Part shown: positions 33,972 to 46,014 of the stretch, piece by piece
How positions within the stretch are numbered: the stretch's first letter is position 1
Layout: each line of letters opens with the position of its first letter
From: Mesorhizobium sangaii
Lineage (GTDB): Bacteria; Pseudomonadota; Alphaproteobacteria; Rhizobiales; Rhizobiaceae
Direction: 5' to 3'
DNA length: 64,000 nucleotides
NCBI RefSeq assembly: GCF_014207355.1
Contig: NZ_JACHEF010000002.1
Coordinates: forward strand, 496,001 to 560,000
Program-made: the position numbers and the translations under genes
The notes under the pieces: model-generated
Database searches by the model: none
Told to the model about the DNA's origin: nothing
Seen by the model: the letters and a program-made list of their open reading frames with translations, nothing else

Positions 33972-34649
33972 ATGCGACTTCTGCTTGTCGAGGACGACCA
34001 CAGGACGGCCGACTACATCGTCCGGGGTTTGACCGAGGCCGGCCATGTCTGCGACCTGCTGCGCAACGGGCATGACGCGCTCTTCGCAGCGACCAGCGGC
34101 AGCTATGACGTGATCATAGCCGATCGCATGATCCCGGATCTCGACGGCCTGTCGATGATCAAGGCGGTGCGCGCCGCAGGCGTGCGCACGCCGGCGATCT
34201 TTCTCACCTCCGTGGGCGGCGTCGACGACCGCGTCGAGGGGCTCGAGGCCGGCGGTGACGACTATCTGGTCAAGCCCTTTGCCTTTTCCGAGCTTCTCGC
34301 CCGCATCAACGCGCTTGGCCGCCGGCCGGCCGCGCAGGAGCAGAAGACCGTCTTGCGGGTTGCCGACCTCGAAATGGACCTGATCATGCGCCGCGTCACG
34401 CGCCTGGGCCAGTCGATCGACCTGCAGCCAAGGGAGTTCAGCCTGCTGGAGGTGCTGATGCGCGGCGAAGGCCGCGTGATTACCCGCACCATGCTTCTGG
34501 AGCGCGTCTGGGATTTTCATTTCGACCCCAAGACCAGCGTCGTCGAAACCCATATCAGCCGGCTGCGGGCCAAGATCGACAAGCCCTTCGAAACCCAGCT
34601 TATCCACACCGTCCGCAACACCGGCTACAGTCTGCACGCAGCGCCATGA
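33972..34649 (+). CDS. OmpR-family response regulator
   Basis: 225 residues. Receiver domain (1-115) with the acidic pair in LLVEDDH, phospho-acceptor D51 in IIADRMIPDLDG, and the switch lysine in DDYLVKPF. The winged-helix DNA-binding domain (130-225) has QPREFSLLEVLMRGEG and TSVVETHISRLRAKID, the OmpR/PhoB recognition pattern. It overlaps the kinase gene by four bases (ATGA), which indicates translational coupling. No target can be named; the upstream COG4705 and small exported protein genes are candidates. A near relative group in rhizobia is the heavy-metal or acid-type regulators, but the sequence does not decide. Confidence 0.93.
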   Translation: MRLLLVEDDHRTADYIVRGLTEAGHVCDLLRNGHDALFAATSGSYDVIIADRMIPDLDGLSMIKAVRAAGVRTPAIFLTSVGGVDDRVEGLEAGGDDYLVKPFAFSELLARINALGRRPAAQEQKTVLRVADLEMDLIMRRVTRLGQSIDLQPREFSLLEVLMRGEGRVITRTMLLERVWDFHFDPKTSVVETHISRLRAKIDKPFETQLIHTVRNTGYSLHAAP

Positions 34650-36016
34650 CCGGAACATGGACCCGCCTGCTGCGCAGCACGCCGTTCCGGCTCGCCCTGA
34701 CCTTCGCCTTCCTGTTCATGCTCGCCTTCGTGCTGTCGGGCGCCATCGTCTACCAGATGATGAGCGCCGATCTTGCCGAGCAGCTCGACGACACCATCAA
34801 GGAAACCTACGCGGTCATCGCGGCGACCTATGCCGACAAGGATCTCAAGGAGCTTGTCGAGACGATCCAAAGCCACTCCATGCGCAGCCCGAAGAAGGAA
34901 CAGCTGTTTTCGCTGACCGACGCGGCCGGGATTCGCTTGGCCGGCAATTTCACGGCGGCAGGACTTCCCGATGGCTTCTCGATGTTCGACACCGAAATGC
35001 CGGGCGTGCCGCCGGACGCCGAATACCGTGCCTATTCCGGCTCGATAGGCGGCAACAATCTGACGGTCGCCTTCAGCCTGTCCGAGACGGAGGAACTGGA
35101 AACGATCATGCTGATGAGCTTCGGCTGGGCGACGCTGATCATCACCGGGCTGGCGGTCGCCGGCGGCGCGCTGCTCGCCTCGCGCGTCCAGCGCCGGCTC
35201 GACGGGATCGCCGCCACCATGGTGGATGTCTCGCATGGACGGCTGGATGCCCGCATCCCGCTGACCGGCAAGGACGACGACATCGACATCGTCTCCCGCC
35301 AGGTCAATGCGGCGCTCGATCGCCTGTCGGCGTTGGTCGAAGGCATGAAACAGGTCAGCGCCGACATTGCCCACGATCTGAAGACGCCGCTCAACCGCCT
35401 GCAGATGATCCTGGAAGGCGCCGCCGACCGAGCCGCGCGGGGCCGGGAGGTCTCCGACGATCTGGCCGAGGCGCGCGCCGAAGGCCATCAGATCAACGAG
35501 ACCTTCGATGCGCTGCTGCGCATCGCCCAGATCGAGGCCGGCGCCCGCAGGGCGCGCTTTACCGACGTCGCTCTCGGCGAAATCCTGCAAACCATCGCCG
35601 AGATCTACACCGACGTGGCCGAGGACGACGGCAAGGTGCTGTCGTGGACCAAACTGAACGAAGCCGCGGACCGTATCCATGGCGATCGCGAGCTGTTGAC
35701 GCAGATGTTCGCCAACCTGGTGGAGAATGCGCTGCGCCATTGCCCGCCCGGCACGACCATCAAGCTGAGGGTGACGCGCAAGGGCGAGCGTGTTGTCGCC
35801 AGCGTCGCCGACAATGGACCCGGCATTCCCCCGGACGAGCGCGAACGGGTGTTCCAGCGGCTCTACCGGCTTGACCACAGCCGGTCGACACCGGGCAGCG
35901 GCCTCGGCCTCAGCCTTGTCCGGGCCATCGCAGACCTGCACGGCGCGTCGATCGCCCTTGACGATTGCCGGCCGGGGCTCGCCGTGGTGATAAGCTTTCC
36001 ACTGGCATTTGGTTAG
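34646..36016 (+). CDS. Membrane sensor histidine kinase
   Basis: 456 residues: first membrane helix about 13-36, periplasmic sensing part ~37-150, second helix ~153-178, HAMP (~175-230), dimerisation/phosphotransfer domain with H243 in AHDLKTPLNRLQ, and an ATPase domain with N box (LVENALRHC), G1 box (VADNGPGIP), F box and G2 box (GSGLGLSLV). It should autophosphorylate on H243 and transfer to the partner regulator encoded just upstream, with ATGA overlap. The periplasmic domain of about 115 residues is not recognised. No frameshift or missing catalytic residue. Confidence 0.93.
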   Translation: MTGTWTRLLRSTPFRLALTFAFLFMLAFVLSGAIVYQMMSADLAEQLDDTIKETYAVIAATYADKDLKELVETIQSHSMRSPKKEQLFSLTDAAGIRLAGNFTAAGLPDGFSMFDTEMPGVPPDAEYRAYSGSIGGNNLTVAFSLSETEELETIMLMSFGWATLIITGLAVAGGALLASRVQRRLDGIAATMVDVSHGRLDARIPLTGKDDDIDIVSRQVNAALDRLSALVEGMKQVSADIAHDLKTPLNRLQMILEGAADRAARGREVSDDLAEARAEGHQINETFDALLRIAQIEAGARRARFTDVALGEILQTIAEIYTDVAEDDGKVLSWTKLNEAADRIHGDRELLTQMFANLVENALRHCPPGTTIKLRVTRKGERVVASVADNGPGIPPDERERVFQRLYRLDHSRSTPGSGLGLSLVRAIADLHGASIALDDCRPGLAVVISFPLAFG

Positions 36017-36062
36017 CCGACGATCCAGCTTGGTCCTGAGAGGCCGGCTACACCGAGTCAGC

Positions 36063-36491
36063 TCAGCGGTCGATGCGCGTCGACAGGATGATCGACGACA
36101 AGGTCCGCTCGACCCCGTCCATGGCGCCGATCTGGTCGAGCAGCATATCGAGGTCCCGGATCGACGGCGCATCAACGATGACGATCATGTCGAAATTGCC
36201 GCTGACCGAATGCAGCGTCCTGACCGGCGCCAGCGCCTGCAGGCCGCGCACCACCTTGTCGGCGAGCTTGGGCGTCACGGTGAGCAGCACATGCGCCCGC
36301 ACCAGCCCTTGTTCGTAGTCCGGCGCCAGCCGGACGCCATAGCCGGTGATGATGCCGCGCTGCTCCAGCCGTTCGATCCGGCTCTGCACGGTCGTGCGCG
36401 AGACACCGAGCTTGCGCGCCAGTTCGGCGGTCGAGGCACGCGCATTGTCGCGCAGCAGGGAGAGCAGGGCCTGTTCGGCTTCACTGAGCAT
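36063..36491 (-). CDS. Lrp/AsnC family transcriptional regulator
   Basis: 142 residues from ATG 36491 (AAGGGA upstream; the earlier in-frame TTG lacks a site). N-terminal helix-turn-helix (LSEAEQALLSLLRDNARAS, then LARKLGVSRTTVQSRIERLE) and a C-terminal RAM/Lrp ligand-binding domain (VRTLHSVSGNFDMIVIVDAP). These regulators form octamers and respond to amino acids. It is divergent from the saccharopine-dehydrogenase-family gene with 181 bp between, so control of that gene by lysine or a related amino acid is the natural guess. The branched-chain dehydrogenase operon lies 1.5 kb on; Lrp-type BkdR controls that in Pseudomonas, so a second role is possible. Confidence 0.92.
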   Translation of the reverse strand: MLSEAEQALLSLLRDNARASTAELARKLGVSRTTVQSRIERLEQRGIITGYGVRLAPDYEQGLVRAHVLLTVTPKLADKVVRGLQALAPVRTLHSVSGNFDMIVIVDAPSIRDLDMLLDQIGAMDGVERTLSSIILSTRIDR

Positions 36492-36581
36492 TTCGACGAT
36501 TCCCTTCGGCAGAATGCACAATTAGAGTTTCGTTTCGAACAATCCCACGCTTCCTTTCGACGGGCAAGCTGCGATCCTGAC

Positions 36582-36634
36582 GCATGCCTCCCAAAGGTGC
36601 GCAGCGGTTTTGGGACAAACGACATGCACAAAAC
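36582..36634. repeat. Third intergenic repeat family, copy 1
   Basis: GCATGCCTCCCAAAGGTGCG followed by CAGCGGTTTTGGGACAAACG and ACATGC; closely matches 63815-63867. The ends GCATGYC/CGACATGC form an imperfect palindrome. It sits upstream of the saccharopine-dehydrogenase gene and may hold its promoter or an operator; function unknown. Confidence 0.75.
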
Positions 36635-36672
36635 AATGTGCTCAGGTTCAGCTTTTGGGTGAGGGACGTTTC

Positions 36673-37776
36673 ATGAAGAATATTGTTGTTGTCGGCGCCG
36701 GCAAGATCGGCTCGACCATTGCCGAAATGCTCGCCGCCACCGGTGACTACCACGTCACCCTCGTCGACCGCTCGGCAGCCCAGCTCGCCGCCGCCGAACT
36801 GCCGGCCACGGTTGCCACATTGGAACTCGACATCGAGGCATCGGGCGCGCTCGAAGCGGCTTTGGCCGGCAAGTTCGCGGTGCTCAGCGCCGCGCCCTTC
36901 CACCTGACCACGCGCATCGCCGAGGCGGCGGCAAACGCCGGCGTGCACTATCTCGACCTCACCGAGGATGTCGTCAGCACCAGGCGGGTCAAGCAGCTGG
37001 CCCTTTCGGGCAAGAGCGCCTTCATCCCGCAATGCGGGCTGGCGCCGGGCTTCATCTCGATCGTGGCCAACGATCTCGCCAGCCGCTTTGACACGCTGGA
37101 AAGCGTGCGCATGCGCGTTGGCGCGCTGCCGCAATATCCGTCCAACGCGCTGAACTACAATTTGACCTGGAGCACCGACGGCGTCATCAACGAATATTGC
37201 GAGCCCTGCGAGGCGATCGTCGAGGGCGAACTGATCGAAGTGCCGCCGCTGGAGGAGCGCGAGGAATTCTCGCTCGACGGCGTCACCTACGAGGCGTTCA
37301 ACACCTCGGGCGGGCTGGGCACGCTGGCCGAGACGCTGAAGGGCAAGGTGCGCACGCTGAACTACCGCACCATCCGCTATCCCGGCCATGCCGCGATCAT
37401 GAAGGCGCTGCTCAACGACCTTGGCCTGCGCCACCGCCGCGACGTGCTGAAGGACATTTTTGAAAGCGCCTTGCCGGCGACACTGCAGGACGTGGTCATC
37501 GTCTTTGTCACTGTCTCGGGCCGCAAGAACGGCCGCCTGCTGCAGGAAACCTACGCCAACAAGATCTATTCCAAGCGCGTCGGCGACGTCGTGCGCAGCG
37601 CCATCCAGATCACCACCGCCTCCGGCATCTGCGCCGTGCTCGATATGCTGGCCGACGGCAGCCTGCCCGCAACCGGCTTCGTCAAGCAGGAAGACATCGC
37701 GCTCGACGCCTTCCTCGCCAACCGCTTCGGCCGCGCCTACGCGCAACACGAAATGGTGAGCCGGCTCGCGAGCTGA
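36673..37776 (+). CDS. Saccharopine dehydrogenase family protein (lysine-6-dehydrogenase-like)
   Basis: 367 residues from ATG 36673 (GTGAGGGACG upstream). N-terminal Rossmann fold with GAGKIGS at residues 8-14 (MKNIVVVGAGKIGSTIAEML), then the family's conserved QCGLAPGF at about 123-130 and GGLGTLAETLKGKV near 215. The C-terminal half is the saccharopine-dehydrogenase-like catalytic domain. In rhizobia and Agrobacterium this size fits lysine 6-dehydrogenase or a saccharopine reductase-type enzyme acting on lysine-derived semialdehydes with NAD(P). The divergent Lrp gene supports amino-acid control. Exact substrate is inference. Confidence 0.85.
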   Translation: MKNIVVVGAGKIGSTIAEMLAATGDYHVTLVDRSAAQLAAAELPATVATLELDIEASGALEAALAGKFAVLSAAPFHLTTRIAEAAANAGVHYLDLTEDVVSTRRVKQLALSGKSAFIPQCGLAPGFISIVANDLASRFDTLESVRMRVGALPQYPSNALNYNLTWSTDGVINEYCEPCEAIVEGELIEVPPLEEREEFSLDGVTYEAFNTSGGLGTLAETLKGKVRTLNYRTIRYPGHAAIMKALLNDLGLRHRRDVLKDIFESALPATLQDVVIVFVTVSGRKNGRLLQETYANKIYSKRVGDVVRSAIQITTASGICAVLDMLADGSLPATGFVKQEDIALDAFLANRFGRAYAQHEMVSRLAS

Positions 37777-37820
37777 CGTTTCGCGCCTCTTCCCTTCTCC
37801 CCTTGTGGGGTGAGATGCGG

Positions 37821-37869
37821 TTCGCGCAGCGAACGAAAAGCCAATTGCTTGGCTTTTCGAGCTTCGAAC
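37821..37869. repeat. Double-hairpin mosaic module
   Basis: TTCGCGCAGCGAA then GAAAAGCCAA TTGC TTGGCTTTTC, two perfect small hairpins in tandem. The same module, with one arm changed to TCCGCGCAGCGGA, is at 53380-53417, nested in a RIME-like copy. Here it is in the 233-bp gap between convergent genes and could also end transcription. Confidence 0.85.
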
Positions 37870-38009
37870 GCCCTGAGCCTGCGAAGGGCCGGGGAATGAA
37901 TGGCCAACCGCCCGCCGGGTCCCCGCTGCTTCGCAGCGTCCCGGCGTTCGCCGGCCTTTCATCGTGCCACTGGCACGATGAATTCGCTTCGCGAACCGGC
38001 TGCTCACCC

Positions 38010-39401
38010 TCAAATATGCAGCGCGTGCCCCAGCGCCTTGAGCGCCGCTTCCTGGAAGCCTTCGCCTTGCGTCGGATGGGCGTGGATGGTGCCGGCGATA
38101 TCCTCCAGCCGCGCGCCCATTTCCAGCGCCAGGCCAAAGGCACCCGCCAGTTCCGACGCACCCTGACCGACCGCCTGGATGCCCAGCACCAGATGATTGT
38201 CGGCGCGGGCGACGACGCGGACGAAGCCGTCTTCGCCGAGCTTCGTCATCGCCCGGCCGTTGGCGGCAAACGGGAACATGCCGATCTTGATCTCGCCGCC
38301 ATGGGCCTTGGCCTCCTCCGGCGACAGGCCGGCCGTCACCAGCTCGGGATCGGTGAAGCAGACGGCCGGAATTGAGCGCTTGTCCCAGCTGCGCTTGTGG
38401 CCGGCAGCGATCTCGGCGACCATCTCGCCTTGCGCCATCGCCCGGTGCGCCAGCATCGGCTCGCCGGTGACGTCGCCGATGGCGAAAATGCCGCGCATCG
38501 AGGTGCGGCACTGGTCGTCGATGCGGATGAACTTTCCTGCCATGTCGAGGTCGATCTGGTCGAGCCCCCAGCCTTCGGTCACCGGCTTGCGGCCGACCGT
38601 CACCAGGATTTTGTCGGCGGCGACCTTGGCATTCTTGCCGTCCGAGGTCTCGACCAGCAGCGCGCCGCCCTTGGCCCCCTTGGCCTTGGCGCCGAGCATC
38701 ACCTCGATGCCGAGTGCGGCGAGCCGCTTGACCACCGGCCGCGTCAGCTCCGCGTCATACTGCGCCAGCACGCGCGGCAACGCCTCGACCACGGTCACCT
38801 CAGCGCCCATCTTGGCGAAGGCGATGCCGAGTTCGAGGCCGATATACCCGCCACCGACGACGGCGAGCTTCTTCGGCACTTCGCTCAACGCCAGCGCCTC
38901 GGTCGACGAAATCACCGCGTCGCCGAACGGCAGGGACGGCAACTCGACCGGCGCCGACCCGGTGGCGATCACGATCGTCTCGGCGCGGATCACCTGCACG
39001 CCGGTCTCGGTCTCGACCGCGACCGTCTTGCCGTCACGAAACGTCGCCCATCCCTGCACGGTCTTCACCCCGGCCTTCTTGAGTAGGCCGGCGACGCCGC
39101 TGTTGAGCCGGCTGACGATACCGTCCTTCCAGGCGACGGTCCTGGCTAGGTCGAGCACGGGAGCGGTGACCGAGATGCCGAGCGGGCTGTTGCCGCCCAC
39201 CATGTGCGACACCTTCTCGAACTCCTCCGCCGCATGGATCAGCGCCTTGGAAGGGATACAGCCGACATTCAGGCAAGTGCCGCCCGGCTTGCCGGCCTCG
39301 ACGATCACCGTATCGACACCGAGCTGGCCGGCACGGATGGCGCAGACATAGCCGCCAGGACCGGCGCCAATGACGAGCAGCTTGCAGGAGATTTCTTTCA
39401 T
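38010..39401 (-). CDS. lpdA: Dihydrolipoyl dehydrogenase (E3)
   Basis: 463 residues from ATG 39401. FAD-binding GAGPGGY near residue 10-16, redox disulphide in [10 protein letters not shown], second Rossmann motif [12 protein letters not shown] for NAD, and the C-terminal catalytic His-Glu pair in HAHPTQGE. It reoxidises the dihydrolipoyl arm of 2-oxoacid dehydrogenase complexes with NAD+, and being last in the E1alpha-E1beta-E2 order it is the complex-specific E3 of the branched-chain enzyme (LpdV role). A 338-bp gap holding a repeat element separates it from the E2 gene, so its transcription may be partly decoupled. Confidence 0.95.
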   Translation of the reverse strand: MKEISCKLLVIGAGPGGYVCAIRAGQLGVDTVIVEAGKPGGTCLNVGCIPSKALIHAAEEFEKVSHMVGGNSPLGISVTAPVLDLARTVAWKDGIVSRLNSGVAGLLKKAGVKTVQGWATFRDGKTVAVETETGVQVIRAETIVIATGSAPVELPSLPFGDAVISSTEALALSEVPKKLAVVGGGYIGLELGIAFAKMGAEVTVVEALPRVLAQYDAELTRPVVKRLAALGIEVMLGAKAKGAKGGALLVETSDGKNAKVAADKILVTVGRKPVTEGWGLDQIDLDMAGKFIRIDDQCRTSMRGIFAIGDVTGEPMLAHRAMAQGEMVAEIAAGHKRSWDKRSIPAVCFTDPELVTAGLSPEEAKAHGGEIKIGMFPFAANGRAMTKLGEDGFVRVVARADNHLVLGIQAVGQGASELAGAFGLALEMGARLEDIAGTIHAHPTQGEGFQEAALKALGHALHI

Positions 39402-39453
39402 GTCAGCTGCATCCTTCCAGTGAGAACTGGCAGTCGCACTGTCCATCCGGCGT

Positions 39454-39635
39454 CGCGCTGCCCCTCATCCGCCTGCCGGCACCTTCTCCCCGTATAGTGA
39501 CGGGGAGAAGGGAGACCGCCGCGACCTCGGCGCCTTCGTTGCAATGCCGGCGATTGGCGAAACCCCCGATAACAGCGTCTTTCTCCCCGTCCCTATACGG
39601 GGAGAAATGCCCGGCAGGGCAATGAGGGGCAGCGC
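39454..39635. repeat. RIME-like mosaic repeat, copy D (inside bkd operon)
   Basis: Ends GCTGCCCCTCATCC and GGGCAATGAGGGGCAGCGC with both internal hairpins and the GATTGGCGAAACCCC core. It lies between the E2 and E3 genes of the branched-chain dehydrogenase operon, both read leftward. The rest of the 338-bp gap shows no gene. Confidence 0.9.
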
Positions 39636-39739
39636 AACGCGGCAAGTCTACCTTTTCGAACGAGACATGTGGCTCACCCAACAGGGGTCGGTCTGACGAG
39701 GCAGGTAGAGCAAAACGCTGAGAAGGCATTGTTTCACCC

Positions 39740-41062
39740 TCAATCCACAAAAATCAGCGCCGGCGTTTCCAGCAGGGTCTTGATGCGCTGGATGAAGACG
39801 GCGGCGTCCCAGCCGTCGATGACGCGGTGGTCGAAGCTGGAGGACAGGTTCATCATCTTGCGCGGCATGAACTGGGTACCGTCCCACACCGGCCGCACCA
39901 TCATCTTGTTGACACCGATGATCGCCACTTCCGGATGGTTGATGACAGGCGTCGTCGCCACGCCGCCCATGGCACCGAGCGAGGTGATGGTGATGGTCGA
40001 GCCGGACAGCTCGTCGCGTGTCGCAGTGCCGGACTTGGCCGCCTCGGCAAGCCTGATCACCTCGGCGCCGCACTCCCAGATATCGCGTGCCTCGGCATGC
40101 TTGACCACCGGCACGACCAGCCCCGACGGCGTCTGCGCGGCAATGCCAATGTGGATGCCACCATGCTGGTGGATGATGCCGGCCTCGTCGTCGAACAGCG
40201 AATTGAGATTCGGCTGGTCTGCTATCGCCTTGACCATCGCCCGCATCAGGAACGGCAGCAGCGTCAGCTTCGGCCGTTCCGCCTTGCCCGCGCGCTTTTC
40301 CTTGTTGAGCGCTGCGCGCAATTCCTCCAGCGCGGTGACGTCGATCTCCTCGACATAGGTGATGTGCGGGATGCGCGATTTGGACAGCGTCATCTTCTCG
40401 GCGATCTTGCGCCGCAGCCCCACCACCTTGATGTCCTCGACGGTATCGTTGCGGGCGAGGCCTGATGTTTTCGCAACCTGGGGTCCGCGCGCCAGGAAGG
40501 CTTCGATGTCCTCGTGGCCGATGCGGCCGGCCGGGCCGCTTCCGGCAACTTGCCTGAGATCGATGCCGGCCTCTTTTGCCCGCAGGCGGACCGCGGGCGA
40601 CGCCAGCGGCTTTTCGCCCTCGGGACGCGGCGCGCCGGAGACGGACGGCTGCCGCGGGCTTTTCGAGACGGCGGGTGCAGGTTTCACGTCTGTCCCGCCT
40701 GCCTTTGGCGGCGCCTTCGCGGCTGGCGCGAGAGTTTCGGGCTTCGGGGTCGGCAGCTTCGCCGGCGGCTCGGCTGCCACCGGCTCCACGTCGCCGCCTT
40801 GCGGCTTCACATTGCCCTCGCCCGCCACCTTCAACCGCACGATCGGCGAGCCGATCGCCACCGTGTCGCCGATCTCGGCGCCCAGCCAAAGGATTTCGCC
40901 ATCGACCGGCGACGGAATCTCGACCGTCGCCTTGTCGGTCATCACCGCGGCAAGCACGGTGTCCTCGCGCACGATGTCGCCGATCTTGACGTGCCATTCG
41001 ACGAGCTCTGCCTCGGCGACGCCTTCGCCGACATCGGGCAACTTGATGATGTGTTCGCCCAT
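39740..41062 (-). CDS. bkdB: Branched-chain 2-oxoacid dehydrogenase E2 (acyltransferase)
   Basis: 440 residues from ATG 41062. One lipoyl domain at the N-terminus with the lipoylated lysine K44 in MTDKATVEIP, an Ala/Pro/Lys-rich hinge, an E1/E3-binding domain (ASPAVRLRAKEAGIDLRQV, then GPAGRIGHEDIEAF), and the catalytic domain ending with SSSFDHRVIDGWDAAVF, where the DHRxxDG histidine and aspartate are present. Transfers the acyl group from E1 to CoA. The E1beta stop is only one base before its ATG, so coupled translation is likely. The single lipoyl domain is usual for bacterial BCKDH. Confidence 0.95.
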   Translation of the reverse strand: MGEHIIKLPDVGEGVAEAELVEWHVKIGDIVREDTVLAAVMTDKATVEIPSPVDGEILWLGAEIGDTVAIGSPIVRLKVAGEGNVKPQGGDVEPVAAEPPAKLPTPKPETLAPAAKAPPKAGGTDVKPAPAVSKSPRQPSVSGAPRPEGEKPLASPAVRLRAKEAGIDLRQVAGSGPAGRIGHEDIEAFLARGPQVAKTSGLARNDTVEDIKVVGLRRKIAEKMTLSKSRIPHITYVEEIDVTALEELRAALNKEKRAGKAERPKLTLLPFLMRAMVKAIADQPNLNSLFDDEAGIIHQHGGIHIGIAAQTPSGLVVPVVKHAEARDIWECGAEVIRLAEAAKSGTATRDELSGSTITITSLGAMGGVATTPVINHPEVAIIGVNKMMVRPVWDGTQFMPRKMMNLSSSFDHRVIDGWDAAVFIQRIKTLLETPALIFVD

Positions 41063-41063
41063 C

Positions 41064-42077
41064 TTAAGCTCCCATGGTTTCCAGCAGCGCCCGGCCGACG
41101 CGCGCCGGACCGGGGAAGTAGTCCCACTCCTGAGCATGCGGATAAGGCGTGTCCCAGCCGGCGACCCGTGCCACCGGCGCCTCCAGATGGTAGAAGCAGT
41201 TTTCCTGCACCAGCGCCGACAGCTCGGCGCCGAATCCGGAAGTCAGCGTCGCCTCATGCACGATGACGCAGCGCCCGGTCTTCTTGACCGAAGCGACGAT
41301 GGCGTCGAGGTCGAGCGGCAGAAGCGTCCGGAGATCGATGATCTCGGCATCGATGCCGGTTTCTTCGACGGCGGCCTGCGCCACATAGACCATGGTGCCG
41401 TAGGCCAGCACCGTGACCGCCGAGCCCGGCCGGCGGATCGCCGCCTTGCCGAGTGGCACCGTGTAGTGGCCGTCGGCGACTTCGCCAAGCGCATGCTTCG
41501 ACCATGGCGTCACCGGCCGGTCGTGGTGGCCGTCGAACGGGCCGTTGTAGAGCCGCTTCGGTTCGAGGAAGATCACCGGATCGGGATCCTCGATCGCCGC
41601 GATCAGCAGCCCCTTGGCGTCATGCGGGTTGGACGGCACCACGGTCTTCAGCCCCGACACGTGGGTGAACAGCGCCTCCGGGCTCTGGCTGTGCGTCTGG
41701 CCGCCGAAGATGCCGCCGCCGGTCGGCATCCGCACCACGATGGGGCAGGTGAAATCGCCGTTCGAGCGATAGCGCAGCCGTGCCGCTTCCTGGGTCAGCT
41801 GGTCGTAGGCCGGATACATGTAGTCGGCAAACTGAATTTCCACGCACGGCTTCAGCCCGTAGGCGGCCATGCCGATGGCTGAGCCGACAATGCCGGATTC
41901 GTTGATCGGTGCATCGAAGCAGCGGCTCTTGCCGTATTTGGCCTGCAGACCTTGCGTGCAGCGGAAGACGCCGCCGAAGAAGCCGACATCCTCGCCGAAC
42001 ACGACGACTTTGTCGTCGCGCCCCATCGACACGTCCATCGCATCGCGGATGGCCTCGATCATGGTCCGTCTTGGCAT
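41064..42077 (-). CDS. bkdA2: Branched-chain 2-oxoacid dehydrogenase E1 beta
   Basis: 337 residues, full length for the family (usual ~335-340). Conserved beta-subunit blocks are present: FGEDVGFFGGVFRCT, DAPINESGIVGSAIGMA (the glutamate that contacts TPP), EIQFADYMYPAYDQL, GGGIFGGQTHSQSPEALF, and the C-terminal transketolase-C block with RTLLPLD and HEATLTSGFGAEL. Forms the alpha2beta2 TPP enzyme that decarboxylates the 2-oxoacids of valine, leucine and isoleucine. Its gene starts 2 bp after the E1alpha stop. Confidence 0.95.
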   Translation of the reverse strand: MPRRTMIEAIRDAMDVSMGRDDKVVVFGEDVGFFGGVFRCTQGLQAKYGKSRCFDAPINESGIVGSAIGMAAYGLKPCVEIQFADYMYPAYDQLTQEAARLRYRSNGDFTCPIVVRMPTGGGIFGGQTHSQSPEALFTHVSGLKTVVPSNPHDAKGLLIAAIEDPDPVIFLEPKRLYNGPFDGHHDRPVTPWSKHALGEVADGHYTVPLGKAAIRRPGSAVTVLAYGTMVYVAQAAVEETGIDAEIIDLRTLLPLDLDAIVASVKKTGRCVIVHEATLTSGFGAELSALVQENCFYHLEAPVARVAGWDTPYPHAQEWDYFPGPARVGRALLETMGA

Positions 42078-42079
42078 GG

Positions 42080-44745
<2,666 letters not shown>

Positions 44746-44798
44746 TTGTTCCGGCGGATGGTTCCGTAACTTTGTACGGGGCCAACTATCAATATCAG

Positions 44799-44975
44799 TG
44801 CCGCCCCTCATTGCCCTGCCGGGCATTTCTCCCCGTAGAACGGGGAGAAAGAGGCTGGCCGCAACGTTGGCGCTTTTCCCGCTACGCTGGCGATTGGCGA
44901 AACCGCTGATAACAGCGTCCCTCGCTCCGTTTACGGGGAGAGGATGCCGGCAGGCAGGTGAGGGGCGGCGCCGGC
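44799..44975. repeat. RIME-like mosaic repeat, copy E
   Basis: Orientation as copies B and C (CCGCCCCTCATTGCCCTGCC first, GGCAGGCAGGTGAGGGGCGG last). It takes up most of the 314-bp gap between the convergent holA and parB genes. Confidence 0.9.
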
Positions 44976-45059
44976 GTACCAAGCATTTGGAATGACAAGC
45001 GGATTCGAGTTGAGTCCGCCCTTGGTAGACCAGCCTCCATCAGAATATTCGTCGGCTAA

Positions 45060-45947
45060 CTACCGCTCCTGCTTCAGCCTGCGGCACAGCTCGTCGAGCT
45101 GCTCCAGCGACCGATATGCGACACGAAGCGTGCCGCCTTTGCTCTTGTGGTCGATCGACACGATCATCCCGGTCGTGTCGGTCAACAGCTTTTCCAGTGC
45201 CAGCGTATCGGCGTCCTTCTGTTCCGGGCTTGCCGCCGGCTTGGCTTCCTTTGTCGCGCTGCCGGCCGGCATCTGCGCCAGCGCCTCGGCCTGGCGCACC
45301 GAAAGTCCTTCTTCGACAATGCGCTTGGCAAGGCCGGCCGGATCCTCCGCCGTCACCAGCGTGCGGGCATGGCCCGCCGACAGCGCGCCGTCGACCAGCA
45401 TGTCGCGGATCACATCCGGCAGCTTCAACAGCCGCAGCGTGTTGGCGACATGGCTGCGGCTCTTGCCGATCACCTGGCCGAGGTCGGCCTGGGTGTAGCC
45501 GTGATCGTCGATCAATTGCTGATAGCCGAGCGCTTCCTCGACCGCATTGAGGTCGGTGCGCTGGACATTCTCGATAATCGCCAGCTCGAGCGCGGTGCGG
45601 TCGTTGACCTCGCGGATGATGACCGGGATCTCGGTCAGCCCGGCGCGCTGCGCCGCTCTCCAACGCCGCTCTCCGGCGATGATCTCGTAGCGGCCACCCA
45701 GCGTCGGCGAAGGCCGCGCCACCACCGGCTGCACGACGCCGTGTTCGCGGATCGACTGAGCGAGGTCGGTCAGCTCGGCCTCGCCGAAATGCCGGCGCGG
45801 ATTTTTCGGATTTGGGGTCAGGAATTCGATAGGCACCTTGCCGTCGGCGCTCATCCCGGGCTTTTCCGGTGCCACCGGACGATCGATCTCGCCGATCAGC
45901 GCTGCCAGCCCACGCCCCAGTCTCTTTCTCGAAAGGTCTTCGCTCAT
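45060..45947 (-). CDS. parB: Chromosome partitioning protein ParB
   Basis: 295 residues from ATG 45947 (TGGAAG upstream). N-terminal ParA-interacting stretch (RKRLGRGLAALIG), the CTP-binding motif GERRWRAAQRAG, the central helix-turn-helix for parS (TQADLGQVIGKSRSHVANTLRLL) and a C-terminal dimerisation tail (LCRRLKQER). It binds parS sites near the origin, spreads as a CTP clamp, and is pulled by ParA to separate sister chromosomes. Follows parA by 67 bp. Cognate sites are at 47431, 49447, 49484, 49721 and 49764. Confidence 0.96.
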   Translation of the reverse strand: MSEDLSRKRLGRGLAALIGEIDRPVAPEKPGMSADGKVPIEFLTPNPKNPRRHFGEAELTDLAQSIREHGVVQPVVARPSPTLGGRYEIIAGERRWRAAQRAGLTEIPVIIREVNDRTALELAIIENVQRTDLNAVEEALGYQQLIDDHGYTQADLGQVIGKSRSHVANTLRLLKLPDVIRDMLVDGALSAGHARTLVTAEDPAGLAKRIVEEGLSVRQAEALAQMPAGSATKEAKPAASPEQKDADTLALEKLLTDTTGMIVSIDHKSKGGTLRVAYRSLEQLDELCRRLKQER

Positions 45948-46014
45948 AATACTTCCAGTTAGCATCCAGATCGTTTCGGTATCGAATCGGCTCTTAAATA
46001 TTCATCGCAGCTAA

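Noticed and set aside
34625..36175. A 516-codon minus-strand open frame.
   Set aside because: Antisense to the histidine kinase with all kinase boxes; no domain.
36481..38511. A 676-codon minus-strand open frame.
   Set aside because: It overlaps three real genes (Lrp, saccharopine dehydrogenase, lipoamide dehydrogenase) in shadow frames.
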